From assembly GCA_036823255.1 (NCBI GenBank), contig DAISGC010000036.1:1-35409 (forward strand): 35,409 nt of DNA. The letters are read 5' to 3'. Below the pieces are notes generated by a model. It worked only from the letters and a program-made list of their open reading frames with translations. It did no database searches and was not told the DNA's origin. How positions within the stretch are numbered: the stretch's first letter is position 1; each line of letters begins with the position of its first letter. Source of the DNA: UBA4658 sp002405485. Its GTDB lineage: Bacteria > Planctomycetota > Phycisphaerae > Phycisphaerales > UBA1924. A program made the position numbers and the translations under genes. Below are positions 1 through 7,556 of the stretch, in pieces.

Positions 1-630
1 CCGCCCCCCCCCCCCTCCTCCCGCCCCTCCGCGGTGGTCCACGTGGAACGTTCGTGCACCCCGGATCAGGAACGGGCCGGGCAAGCATTGCTGGAGCGGG
101 TGGGGATCCTCCCCGGAACGAGGTATGCGGTCCTGAATCCTGGGGCAAACAACCCTGCAAAACGCTGGCCCGCGGAGAACTTTGCCGAGATTGCCGCGCA
201 TCTGGTTCGGACGCACGATCTGCACGTGCTTGTGAGCGGTGGGCCCGGTGAGGCCGATCTGGTCGACACCGTTGTCGCTCGGAGCAATGTCACCGATCGG
301 GTAAAGGGGCTGGTGCGTGCGGGCGTCACGATCGGCGCGCTCAAGCCGATCATCCGCGGCTCATCCTTGATGCTGAGCAACGACACCGGCCCGAAGCACA
401 TCGCGGCTGCGTTCAGGGTGCCGACGGTGACGTTGTACGGGCCGACCGATCTGCGCTGGACGACCCTGCCGGCGAGTTCGGCGGCGTTTGTCGAAGTGGT
501 CGCCGATCCCACCCTGCCGCTCGACCAGATTGCGGATGATCATCCCGATCGGTGCGCGATCGATCGGATCGAGACCCAGCGTGTTCGTGCGGCGGTTGAT
601 GCCGCGCTTGGTGGCGTGGTCAACCGCTGA
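1..630 (+). CDS. Glycosyltransferase family 9 (heptosyltransferase-like), 5' truncated
   Basis: This is the C-terminal part of a GT-B glycosyltransferase of the LPS heptosyltransferase family, which adds heptose to the LPS core at the inner membrane. The frame is open to the left edge, so the true start lies outside; the first possible start inside is a GTG at 34. The family is usually about 330-350 residues and about 209 are visible. The second Rossmann domain opens with LNPGANNPAKRW, and the nucleotide-sugar site is SNDTGPKHIAAA followed by TLYGPTD, both typical of the family. A run of 12 C (4-15) encodes a Pro-rich linker. The 3' end overlaps the convergent serine hydrolase gene by 11 bases. 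With lpxB further along, it indicates an LPS-bearing diderm. The exact sugar specificity cannot be told. Confidence 0.85.
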   Translation, partial: PPPPPSSRPSAVVHVERSCTPDQERAGQALLERVGILPGTRYAVLNPGANNPAKRWPAENFAEIAAHLVRTHDLHVLVSGGPGEADLVDTVVARSNVTDRVKGLVRAGVTIGALKPIIRGSSLMLSNDTGPKHIAAAFRVPTVTLYGPTDLRWTTLPASSAAFVEVVADPTLPLDQIADDHPDRCAIDRIETQRVRAAVDAALGGVVNR

Positions 631-1693
631 GCCCGCCGCGGTGCGCGATGAGCTCGCCGACGATCATGGAGCTCATGGTCTCGGTGAGCTGTCTGGCGGG
701 TTCGCCCTCGCCGTTGCTCAGGACGCTGACCGCGGCGGAGAGCTCGAGGACGCTCTCGGTGATGTTGAAGAAGCCGCTGCACCAGCCATGATGCTTGCAG
801 ATGGTCAGATCGTCCCAGGATGCGAGGACGAACCCGAGGCCGAACGCGACCCCGTCGTGTTCTCCGTGCACGGTGGTCATGTCACGAACGCTCCGCGGCG
901 AGAGCATCGCTCCGCGCGGATCAACGCACGCGATGCGCGACCAGATGCATGCCAGATCGATCGCCGTGGCAAACAGCCCGGAGGATCCGAGCGCCGGGTA
1001 ATAGGTGTGTTCGAGCGGCAGGCCGTCGGAGTGACCACGGACAGTCCGGGACTCCTGTCCGGCACGCCAGCCCGCCCAGAGATCAAACAGCCCCGCCGGT
1101 CGGAGGAGCGTCTGGTCGAGCGCGGCGGCGTAGGGCATGCCTGACGCGTGCTCGATGAGGCCCTGGAGCATGGCGTAGTTGCCGCCGGCGTACAGCACGC
1201 GCGTGCCGGGCGCGAACTGCAGCGTGGGGAGAAACGCCGGCCCGAATCGGCCCGAGAGGATGTCGATGATCGCCGGCGCGGGCTCCGCGACGGGGATCAT
1301 GGGAAATCCCCGGACGCTCCACCCGGCGGTGTGGCACAGGAGCATGCGGGGGGTGATCGCCCGCGCGTCAAACCCGGCGGACTGCGCCGCCGAGGGGCGC
1401 CAGGGAAGCACTTCGAGCACCGGTCGATCGAGTTCGATGAGGCCGCGTTCGACCAGCTTCATCGCGAGGCCTGCACAAATCGGCTTGCTGACCGAGGCGC
1501 ACTTGAAGACCGAGTGGGGCGTGAGTGCGCGTGCGGTGAGCGTGTCGAAGACGCCGAGGGCGCAGGTCATGAAGGGCCTGCCGGCGACGGCGACGCCCAC
1601 CTGCACGCCGGGGGGCGACGTCTGCGGATGCTCGCGAGAGATCCGCCGAAACGTCTCTTGCGCGAGCGACTCGAGATGAGCGGGGAGATTCAC
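620..1693 (-). CDS. Serine hydrolase, beta-lactamase / class C PBP fold
   Basis: A 357-residue protein of the beta-lactamase-related serine hydrolase family (esterase or D-aminopeptidase-like rather than proven beta-lactamase). The nucleophile motif is S67-V-S-K70 in FKCASVSKP. The second motif is Y168 in VLYAGGNYAMLQGL, and the third is H302-G303 in KHHGWCSGF. LLCHTAGW and the LG...FGLGF stretch also fit the family. No convincing signal peptide is visible, so it may be cytoplasmic. It begins with GTG 52 bases after the citrate synthase stop on the same strand and may be cotranscribed. No good ribosome site sits at the proper distance (GAGG is one base from GTG), so a slightly different start is possible. 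Its substrate is unknown. Confidence 0.8.
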   Translation of the reverse strand: MNLPAHLESLAQETFRRISREHPQTSPPGVQVGVAVAGRPFMTCALGVFDTLTARALTPHSVFKCASVSKPICAGLAMKLVERGLIELDRPVLEVLPWRPSAAQSAGFDARAITPRMLLCHTAGWSVRGFPMIPVAEPAPAIIDILSGRFGPAFLPTLQFAPGTRVLYAGGNYAMLQGLIEHASGMPYAAALDQTLLRPAGLFDLWAGWRAGQESRTVRGHSDGLPLEHTYYPALGSSGLFATAIDLACIWSRIACVDPRGAMLSPRSVRDMTTVHGEHDGVAFGLGFVLASWDDLTICKHHGWCSGFFNITESVLELSAAVSVLSNGEGEPARQLTETMSSMIVGELIAHRGGLSG

Positions 1694-1745
1694 GCCTCAG
1701 AACAACCCGGATCGGCGGACCTCGCGACCAGGAATCCAGCAGGGA

Positions 1746-2972
1746 TCAGCCGTTCCACTTCTTCTCGGCGGGGCCGGTATAGATCGAGAGCGGGCGGATG
1801 AGCCGGTTGTCGGAGTGCTGCTCCATGATGTGGGCGCACCAGCCGGTGATGCGGGCGGCGACAAAGATCGGCGTGTACTGCGGGACGGGGATGCCCATGA
1901 TGAAGTACGTCATGCCGCAGGGGAAGTCGACGTTTGGGTGGATGTTCTTCTTGGTGAGCATGATCTTCTGGACCTGCTCGCCGAGCTCGAACCACTTGGG
2001 TGCGGGGATGCCGCCGAAGGTGCCCTGGAGAGTGGCGGCCATCTTCTTGCCCAGACCGTGGAGGATGCCGGCGCGGTGGTCGCCGTTCTTGTAGACGCGG
2101 TGTCCGAAGCCCATGAGCTTGCGCTTGGTGGTGAAGGCATTGTCCATCCAGGCGTCGACCTTGCTCGTGCCGATGCCGGATTCGCCGACGGAGGCGAGCA
2201 TTTCCTTGAGCATGTCCATGGCGGCTTCGTTCGCGCCGCCGTGGAGGGGGCCCTTGAGGGCCGCGATCGCGCCGCAGACCGCGCCGTGCATATCGCTGAG
2301 CGTGCCGGCGATGACGCGGCTGGTGAATGTGGAGGCGTTGAACTCGTGCTCGGCGTACAGGATGAGCGAGACATCCATGACGCGGGCCTCGTCCTTGCTG
2401 GGCTTGCGGCCGGTCATCATGTAGAGCATGTTCGCCGCGTGGTCGAGCGTCGGATCGCCGCCCAGCTCGCGTCCGATGATGCCCCGCCCGTCGATGACAT
2501 TCTGCATGTGCCCGATGATGGTCGGGATCTTGGCGAGCAGACGCTTGCTCTTGCGCAGCTCCGCGGCGGCCGAGTTGTCCTGGCAGTCCGGATCGGTGTG
2601 ACCCAGGATGCTGATGGCGGTGCGCAGCACGTCCATCGGCACGGCCCGCCCGCTGGCCAGCCAGCCCGCGGCAGACTCGATGAAGCTCACCACCGCAGGA
2701 TGCAGGGCCCGCTCGGCGACCAGCTCGGCCTTGAACCGGCGGAGGGCTGGAACATCCGGGCGATGGCCCTCGAGCAACAGAAACGCGACCTCCTCGAATG
2801 TGGCGTGCTCGGCGAGATCATGGATCTCGTACCCGCGGTAGATGAGCTTGTCCTGCTCGATCGAGCAGACGGCGGTCTGTCCGCCGATGACGCCCTCGAG
2901 ACCCTTGGCAAACGCAGCGGCTTTGTCGGCGGCGGCGGACTTGGCAGTGGAGGCAGCAGCGGTGGTGGACAT
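1746..2972 (-). CDS. gltA: Citrate synthase
   Basis: A 408-residue type I citrate synthase, condensing oxaloacetate and acetyl-CoA at entry to the TCA cycle. The three catalytic residues are in place: H244 in GPLHGGANE, H291 in GFGHRVYKNGDHR and D349 in NVDFPCGMTY. The N-terminal 20 residues are a low-complexity Ala/Ser/Lys extension. The frame continues upstream to 3314, but that part has no family similarity. I place the start at ATG 2972, which has GAGGA about 7 bases before it and gives the usual N-terminus leading to GLEGVIGGQTAVCSIE. A 2-methylcitrate synthase cannot be excluded by sequence alone, but no prp genes are nearby. The symbol is by function. Confidence 0.93.
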   Translation of the reverse strand: MSTTAAASTAKSAAADKAAAFAKGLEGVIGGQTAVCSIEQDKLIYRGYEIHDLAEHATFEEVAFLLLEGHRPDVPALRRFKAELVAERALHPAVVSFIESAAGWLASGRAVPMDVLRTAISILGHTDPDCQDNSAAAELRKSKRLLAKIPTIIGHMQNVIDGRGIIGRELGGDPTLDHAANMLYMMTGRKPSKDEARVMDVSLILYAEHEFNASTFTSRVIAGTLSDMHGAVCGAIAALKGPLHGGANEAAMDMLKEMLASVGESGIGTSKVDAWMDNAFTTKRKLMGFGHRVYKNGDHRAGILHGLGKKMAATLQGTFGGIPAPKWFELGEQVQKIMLTKKNIHPNVDFPCGMTYFIMGIPVPQYTPIFVAARITGWCAHIMEQHSDNRLIRPLSIYTGPAEKKWNG

Positions 2973-3067
2973 GGGCGGATTCCTCGGGTTTGTGTTGACG
3001 AGCCCGACTGTAGGGATTCCGAGGGGTTGTGTGGGAACGTGGCCGGGTTTTCGGGGTGGACTTGGGT

Positions 3068-3259
3068 TCAGCAGGCGGCAGAGCCGACGGACCATGCGTT
3101 CAGGAAGTCGAAGATGTCGGCGACCTCGACGCCATTGACCCGATCGAAGTCTCCGCAGCCTGTCACCGCGCAGAGTCCGTCGCCATTCGTGTCCATATCG
3201 AGGTCGATGCCGTCGTTGTTGCAATCGATGCCGACGCGGAAGGAGAACGCCGTGCTCAT
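3068..3259 (-). pseudogene. Orphan dockerin-like EF-hand fragment
   Basis: A 63-residue reading frame (ATG at 3259) that looks like the C-terminal end of a secreted dockerin-tailed protein. It has Asp/Asn/Gly-rich calcium-loop-like segments (DCNNDGIDLDMDTNGDG) followed by GDFDRVNGVEVADIFDFLNAW, the typical helix after the second loop, and a final AAC. No signal peptide or large N-terminal domain precedes it; upstream the frame is junk and runs into pyrF. It lies alone in the 417-base gap between pyrF and citrate synthase. The simplest reading is a decayed remnant of a larger gene. A tiny functional peptide is possible but less likely. Confidence 0.55.
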
Positions 3260-3389
3260 GGCCGGGGCCCATAGATACGACGATCGGGTGCGTGCGTTGC
3301 CCGCGCTTGAACATTCGGCGGAATCACCATGAACCGGGTGCGTGCCTTGGCGCTGTCGCACGGGTGAGATGCACGGTCGCCTGGTGTCT

Positions 3390-4289
3390 TCAGGCGTGCA
3401 ACGTTCGGAGCTCTTGCACCAGTGCGTCGGCGGCGGTGGCGACGGCTTGGCGCCAGCCATGCTCATCGGTCCAGTTGCCCGGCGGATAGATCACGCTTCG
3501 GCTGGCGGTCACGAGCACGCCGAGTGAGCTCGGCTTCTGCGAGCGAGCGGCGGCGGGCCGCAGCGCGGGACGGATGTCCGCGATCGTGCCGCCCTGGGCG
3601 CCATAGCCCGGAATCAGAAAGATCGCGTTCGGCATGCGGGCGCGAAGCGCGGCGGCCTCCGCGCTCTTGGTGGCGCCCACGACCGCGCCGATGTCGCTCA
3701 AGCCGCACAGGCCGAGCCGTGATGAGCCAAGCGTGTGCACGGTGTCGGCCATGGCCTCGGCGATGGATCGGCCGTCGGCGAGGGACAGCGTCTGGAACCC
3801 GTCCGACCCCGGGTTGCTCGTGCGGACCAGCACGAAGAGCCCGCGACCCGCACGCATCAGCGGCGTGATCGTGTCCGAGCCCAGATACCCGGAGCACGTG
3901 AGCGCGTCGGCGTGGGCGTTGTCCGGAAGGTCGAAGGCGGCGGCGGCGTAGTGCTCGGCGGAGATGCCGATGTCACCGCGCTTCGCGTCCAGCAGGACCA
4001 GCATGTCCCTCGATCGCGCGTGCGCGATCGAGGCGTGCAGCGCGCCGATGCCCGGTGAGCCGTACCGCTCGTAGCACGCCGACTGGAACTTCACGATCGG
4101 CACGTGCGCGTGCACGGCGTCAATGACGCCCATCGAGAATCGCCGGAGCGCATCGCCCGCCGCGCCCTGCGAGGCGTCGGCCGGACGAAGATCGGCGGGA
4201 AACTTGCCGACGACCGGATCAAGCCCGACGCACGCGACGGAGTCGAGCGCGTCGATGCGGGCGGCGAGGGTGTCGGCGAAGTGGGCCAT
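3390..4289 (-). CDS. pyrF: Orotidine 5'-phosphate decarboxylase
   Basis: A 299-residue OMP decarboxylase, last step of UMP synthesis. The catalytic Asp-Lys-Asp array is visible as D101-x-K103-x-x-D106 in LLDAKRGDIG, with a second conserved lysine K67 in IVKFQ and the phosphate-site region VRTSNPGS. The length and the DAKRGDIG form fit the longer subfamily (type 2 PyrF, about 270-300 residues). The frame opens at 4328, but the conserved protein begins at ATG 4289 (MAHFADTL). I see no clear ribosome site there. It lies about 70 bases after the guaA stop in the same direction, so a purine and a pyrimidine gene may share a transcript. Confidence 0.93.
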   Translation of the reverse strand: MAHFADTLAARIDALDSVACVGLDPVVGKFPADLRPADASQGAAGDALRRFSMGVIDAVHAHVPIVKFQSACYERYGSPGIGALHASIAHARSRDMLVLLDAKRGDIGISAEHYAAAAFDLPDNAHADALTCSGYLGSDTITPLMRAGRGLFVLVRTSNPGSDGFQTLSLADGRSIAEAMADTVHTLGSSRLGLCGLSDIGAVVGATKSAEAAALRARMPNAIFLIPGYGAQGGTIADIRPALRPAAARSQKPSSLGVLVTASRSVIYPPGNWTDEHGWRQAVATAADALVQELRTLHA

Positions 4290-4359
4290 GTTGGCGGAAA
4301 TCGGGAGTCGGGAATCGGGGAAGTCCAACGCGCGTGCGATCGGCGATCGTGCGAGCCGG

Positions 4360-6039
4360 TCATTCCCACTCGATGGTGGCGGGGGGCTTGCTGGAGATGT
4401 CGTAGACGACGCGGTTCACGCCGCGGACCTCGTTGATGATGCGGTTGGAGATGCTCGCAAGCACGCTGAAGGGGATGCGTGCCCAGTCGGCGGTCATGAA
4501 GTCCTGTGTCTCGACGGCGCGGATGGCGATGGTGCTCTCGTACGTGCGTCCGTCGCCCATCACGCCGACGCTCTTGACCGGGAGCAGCACGGCGAAGACC
4601 TGGCTTGTGGAGCGGTAGAGGTTGTTGGAGACGATCTCTTCGAGGAGAATCTCATCGGCCTCGCGGAGCAGGTCGAGCTTGTCGCGCGTGACCTCGCCGA
4701 TGATGCGCACGGCGAGGCCCGGGCCCGGGAAGGGATGCCGCCAGATGATCTGATCGGGAAGGCCGAGCACCTCGCCCAGCTTGCGGACCTCGTCCTTGAA
4801 CAGGTCACGGAGGGGTTCCAGCAGCTCGAAGTCGAGGTCCTCCGGGAGGCCGCCGACGTTGTGGTGCAGCTTGATGCTGGCGGCGGTGCCCGCGTGGCCA
4901 TGGCCGGACTCGATGACGTCCGGATAGAGCGTGCCCTGAGCGAGGAAGTTGTGCCCGTGCAGGCCCATCGAGGCCTGCGCTTCTTCGAACACGCGGATGA
5001 ACCTCGCCCCGATCCGCTTGCGCTTCTCGGTCGGGTCGGTGACGCCCTTGAGGTCATCCAGGAACTGGTCGGCGGCGTCGATGACCTTGAGCTTGATGTG
5101 GAAGTGATCGCGGAAGGTCGTCTCGACGAGCTCACGCTCGTTCTTGCGGAGCAGGCCGGTGTCGATGAAGATGCACTGGAGCTGGTCGCCGATGGCCTTG
5201 TGCAGGAGCGCGGCGCAGACCGAGGAATCCACCCCGCCCGAGAGCCCGCAGATGACGCCGCTGCCCGCGGTGGTGCCAACCCGGGCGCGGACGCGCTTGA
5301 TCTCGGTCTCGAGAAAGTCGCTCATGCGCCAGGAGCCGGCGCACTTGCAGACCTCGTAGAGGAAGTTCCGCAGGATGTCCACGCCATGGGGAGTGTGCGT
5401 GACCTCCGGATGGAACTGCACGCCGTAGAAGCGGAGCGTGGGGGATGTGATCCGGATGGCGGCGAGGGGGCAGGTGTCGGTGGAAGCGAGGACCTCGAGA
5501 GAGGACCCGCTCGGGACGAGCGGGCCACCCGAGACCGGGGTTCCAGAGACCTGGTCGCCGTGGCTCATCCAGACCGCGGTCTTCTCGGGGATCGCGCCGA
5601 AAAGATCCTTGCGGTCATCAATGTGGAGTTGAGCCCGCCCGAACTCGCGGCGTGCGGCCTTGGCAACGGTCATGCCCATCTGGTGGCACGCGAGCTGCAT
5701 GCCGTAGCAGATGCCCAGGATCGGGATGCCCAGCGAAAAGATGGCGGGATCGCACGTCGGCGCACCGGTTTCATACACGCTCGCCGGGCCGCCGGAGAGA
5801 ATGATGCCCTTGGGCTGGAGCCGTCTGAGTTGGTCTGCGCTGACACGCGGCGAGACCAGGAGCGAAAAAGCGCCGGCCTCGCGGACGCGCCGGGCGATGA
5901 GCTGCGCGGTCTGGCTGCCAAAGTCGAGAATGACGATGACCTCGCCATGCGGGAGCGCGGCCCGGTCCGGGAGTTTGGGTGCGGGCGGGTTGGCCGGGGT
6001 CTGGATGGGGCTGGAAGCGGTCACGGTCGCGATATCCAT
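4360..6039 (-). CDS. guaA: GMP synthase (glutamine-hydrolysing)
   Basis: A 559-residue two-part enzyme converting XMP to GMP. The N-terminal class I glutamine amidotransferase domain (about 34-230) has nucleophile C111 in GICYGMQL and the H210/E212 pair in GVQFHPEVT. The ATP-pyrophosphatase domain follows, with the PP-loop SGGVDS at 267-272, and the C-terminal dimerisation domain ends in the typical PPATIEWE. There is a 30-residue Pro/Ala-rich N-terminal extension before the conserved EVIVILDFGSQ. I start at ATG 6039; the frame runs upstream to a GTG at 6102 without family similarity. A possible -10 (TACCCT) is 20 bases before the ATG, so unlike several neighbours this gene may have a short leader. 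It is divergent from the lipoprotein gene at 6130. Confidence 0.96.
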   Translation of the reverse strand: MDIATVTASSPIQTPANPPAPKLPDRAALPHGEVIVILDFGSQTAQLIARRVREAGAFSLLVSPRVSADQLRRLQPKGIILSGGPASVYETGAPTCDPAIFSLGIPILGICYGMQLACHQMGMTVAKAARREFGRAQLHIDDRKDLFGAIPEKTAVWMSHGDQVSGTPVSGGPLVPSGSSLEVLASTDTCPLAAIRITSPTLRFYGVQFHPEVTHTPHGVDILRNFLYEVCKCAGSWRMSDFLETEIKRVRARVGTTAGSGVICGLSGGVDSSVCAALLHKAIGDQLQCIFIDTGLLRKNERELVETTFRDHFHIKLKVIDAADQFLDDLKGVTDPTEKRKRIGARFIRVFEEAQASMGLHGHNFLAQGTLYPDVIESGHGHAGTAASIKLHHNVGGLPEDLDFELLEPLRDLFKDEVRKLGEVLGLPDQIIWRHPFPGPGLAVRIIGEVTRDKLDLLREADEILLEEIVSNNLYRSTSQVFAVLLPVKSVGVMGDGRTYESTIAIRAVETQDFMTADWARIPFSVLASISNRIINEVRGVNRVVYDISSKPPATIEWE

Positions 6040-6118
6040 GGGAACAGTGGGAAACGGTGAGGGTAGGCGGAAGCGCACGGCGCGTGACTGGCGTGGGAGC
6101 ACCGCTTCGGCGGAGCCC

Positions 6119-6124
6119 TATACT
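6119..6124 (+). promoter_or_regulatory. -10 element TATACT just before the start codon
   Basis: TATACT ends 5 bases before the ATG at 6130. With no ribosome site present, the transcript would begin at or within a base or two of the start codon. No good -35 is seen. Confidence 0.45.
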
Positions 6125-6129
6125 CGGAG

Positions 6130-6489
6130 ATGGGTCAGGCCTTGAAGAAGTTCACCGTTGGCGTCCTGTGCGCCGGTGGTCTGCTTTGGGCCAGCGGGCC
6201 TCTTGGGTGTGCCAGCCCTTCGAGCGTCACGGGCTTTGACGAGCCAGATCCTCAGGCCCGGTTTCGGGCGATTCGCGAGTCGGCTCGGGAGGGGGACCGG
6301 GAGGACGTGGATGAGTTGATCGAGTCGCTTGCATCCGATGATCCGGCTGAACGGATGCTGGCGATTCGATCTTTGGAGCGGCTGACCGGGGAAACCATGG
6401 GCTTTGACCACGCGGCAAGTCCGGAGAGCCGAAGGCAGGCCGTCGAACGATGGGCGGAGTGGTACCGGTCATCGGGCATGAAACGCTGA
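6130..6489 (+). CDS. Small putative lipoprotein with a HEAT-like region
   Basis: A 119-residue protein with a basic-hydrophobic N-terminus and a candidate lipobox ending at Cys27 (GPLGCASP). The -3 position is Pro instead of the usual Leu/Val, so lipid attachment is probable, not certain. The mature part is strongly charged and helical (residues about 40-115). The segment LASDDPAERMLAIRSLERLTG resembles a single HEAT-type helical repeat, and RRQAVERWAEWYRSS is common at the end of planctomycete HEAT proteins. It has no Shine-Dalgarno but a TATACT element 5 bases upstream. It is followed after about 40 bases by the anti-sigma gene on the same strand and may be cotranscribed. Its function is unknown; protein binding in the periplasm is a guess. 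Confidence 0.7.
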   Translation: MGQALKKFTVGVLCAGGLLWASGPLGCASPSSVTGFDEPDPQARFRAIRESAREGDREDVDELIESLASDDPAERMLAIRSLERLTGETMGFDHAASPESRRQAVERWAEWYRSSGMKR

Positions 6490-6528
6490 AACACGTGGAC
6501 GAATGGGTCGATGACGGATAGGGAGCAC

Positions 6529-7149
6529 ATGAGCGCGATCATGACAGTCGCCACCACCATTGCCCAACCCCAGATTCGAGTGGAACTCCGGAGCAATCCG
6601 CTTTTGCTGGCGGGTGTGCGCGAGATGGTGTCGTCGGTGGCCAAGCGATTGGGGTTCACCGACGAGGCGTGCGGGCAGATTGCCCTGGCTGTGGACGAAG
6701 CGTTGTGCAACGTGATCCGGCACGGGTATCAGCGGGCGGTGGATCGTCCGATCTGGCTGAGCGTGTTTGCGCTGGGCGGAGTGTGGACCCCGTTGCCAGG
6801 GGGAGTGGGGGGTGCGGCGCAGGTGCAGGACGAGCGGCCCGACGCGCTGAAGATCGTGATCGAGGACGAGGCGCGGCAGGTGGATCCTGAGCAGATTCGC
6901 AGCCGAGACCTTGAGGAGATCAGGCCGGGGGGGCTTGGCGTGCACATCATCAAGACGGTGATGGACGAAGCGGTGTACGAGCGTCGGGCCGGGGTCGGGA
7001 TGCGGCTCACGATGGTGAAGAAGCGTGAGTCTGGCGCTCCGGGGACGACGGTGAAGACGTCGGGTTGCTGTGGTGGTGCGGCGCCGGGCGGCCGCGTGAC
7101 AAACTGCGACTCGCGAGGGCGAGACGGAACGGAGACGAGTCATGGCTGA
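6529..7149 (+). CDS. Anti-sigma regulatory factor / HATPase-like serine kinase (RsbW/SpoIIAB type)
   Basis: A 206-residue histidine-kinase-fold ATPase of the RsbW/SpoIIAB group, which binds a sigma factor and phosphorylates its antagonist. The N-box is DEALCNVIRHGY with the family's Glu and Asn, the G1 region is IVIEDEARQVDP, and RPGGLGVHIIKTVMDE is the G2 region. About 25 Gly/Pro-rich residues (GGVWTPLPGGVGG) are inserted between two strands, and a Gly/Cys-rich tail of about 35 residues follows MRLTMVKK. Possible starts are ATGs at 6511, 6529 and 6541; I prefer 6529 because GGGAG lies just before it, though only 3 bases away. The stop overlaps the next gene by 8 bases, so the pair is probably translationally coupled. 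No sigma factor gene is in the window. Confidence 0.85.
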   Translation: MSAIMTVATTIAQPQIRVELRSNPLLLAGVREMVSSVAKRLGFTDEACGQIALAVDEALCNVIRHGYQRAVDRPIWLSVFALGGVWTPLPGGVGGAAQVQDERPDALKIVIEDEARQVDPEQIRSRDLEEIRPGGLGVHIIKTVMDEAVYERRAGVGMRLTMVKKRESGAPGTTVKTSGCCGGAAPGGRVTNCDSRGRDGTETSHG

Positions 7150-7507
7150 CCTACGCGGACGGAGCAACTCCGAAGCTCTGCAGGTGCGGAGCGAGATGCG
7201 CGACGGCGCGGCGATCGTTCGCCCGATCGGTGATGTCGACCTGTCTGGTTCGCCCACGCTCAAGCAGGAGATCCGGAAGGTCCTCACGACCAGGCTCACC
7301 TCGCTGGTGATCGATCTCGGCGGGGTGTCGTACATGGACTCATCGGGCGTGGCGACGCTCGTGGAGGCGATGCAGCTCACCCGGCGCGGGCAGACCAAGC
7401 TCGTGCTCTGCGGGTTGCAGCCGAAGGTGAAGTCGATCTTCGAGATCGCGCGCCTTGACACGGTGTTCACGATCGTGGACACGGTGGACACGGCGCTGAC
7501 GAAGTGA
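7142..7507 (+). CDS. Anti-sigma factor antagonist, STAS domain (SpoIIAA/RsbV type)
   Basis: A 121-residue single STAS-domain protein. The phosphorylatable serine region is YMDSSGVATLVEAM, matching the D-S-S-G motif of SpoIIAA and RsbV. The flanking strands (LVIDLGGVS before, TKLVLCGLQPKVKSIFEIARL after) and the length are typical. In the known scheme the unphosphorylated antagonist sequesters the anti-sigma kinase and frees the sigma factor. Here it follows its presumed kinase with an 8-base overlap, the reverse of the spoIIAA-spoIIAB order. It converges on proA with 49 bases between them. An unusual N-terminal segment (ADLRGRSNSEAL) precedes the domain. Confidence 0.9.
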   Translation: MADLRGRSNSEALQVRSEMRDGAAIVRPIGDVDLSGSPTLKQEIRKVLTTRLTSLVIDLGGVSYMDSSGVATLVEAMQLTRRGQTKLVLCGLQPKVKSIFEIARLDTVFTIVDTVDTALTK

Positions 7508-7556
7508 CGATCGGGGAACCGCGGGCAGCGGGCGCGCGGGACGCTGAAGCCGGCGG

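Noticed and set aside
620..1693. Loss of the Asn in the Y-x-N motif of the serine hydrolase as an oddity
   Set aside because: YAGGNY resembles the YSGGGY form common in related esterase-type hydrolases, so it is not unusual.
1815..3332. 505-residue rightward frame opposite citrate synthase
   Set aside because: Citrate synthase on the minus strand has all catalytic motifs; the opposite frame is low-complexity Gly/Val/Asp-rich with no motif.
4123..6060. 645-residue rightward frame opposite guaA
   Set aside because: Long antisense frames are expected in GC-rich DNA; the protein is Asp/Ala/Gly-rich without domain, while guaA is certain.
7519..7539. Hairpin between STAS gene and proA
   Set aside because: Only 5 pairs with an 11-base loop and no T-run; too weak.
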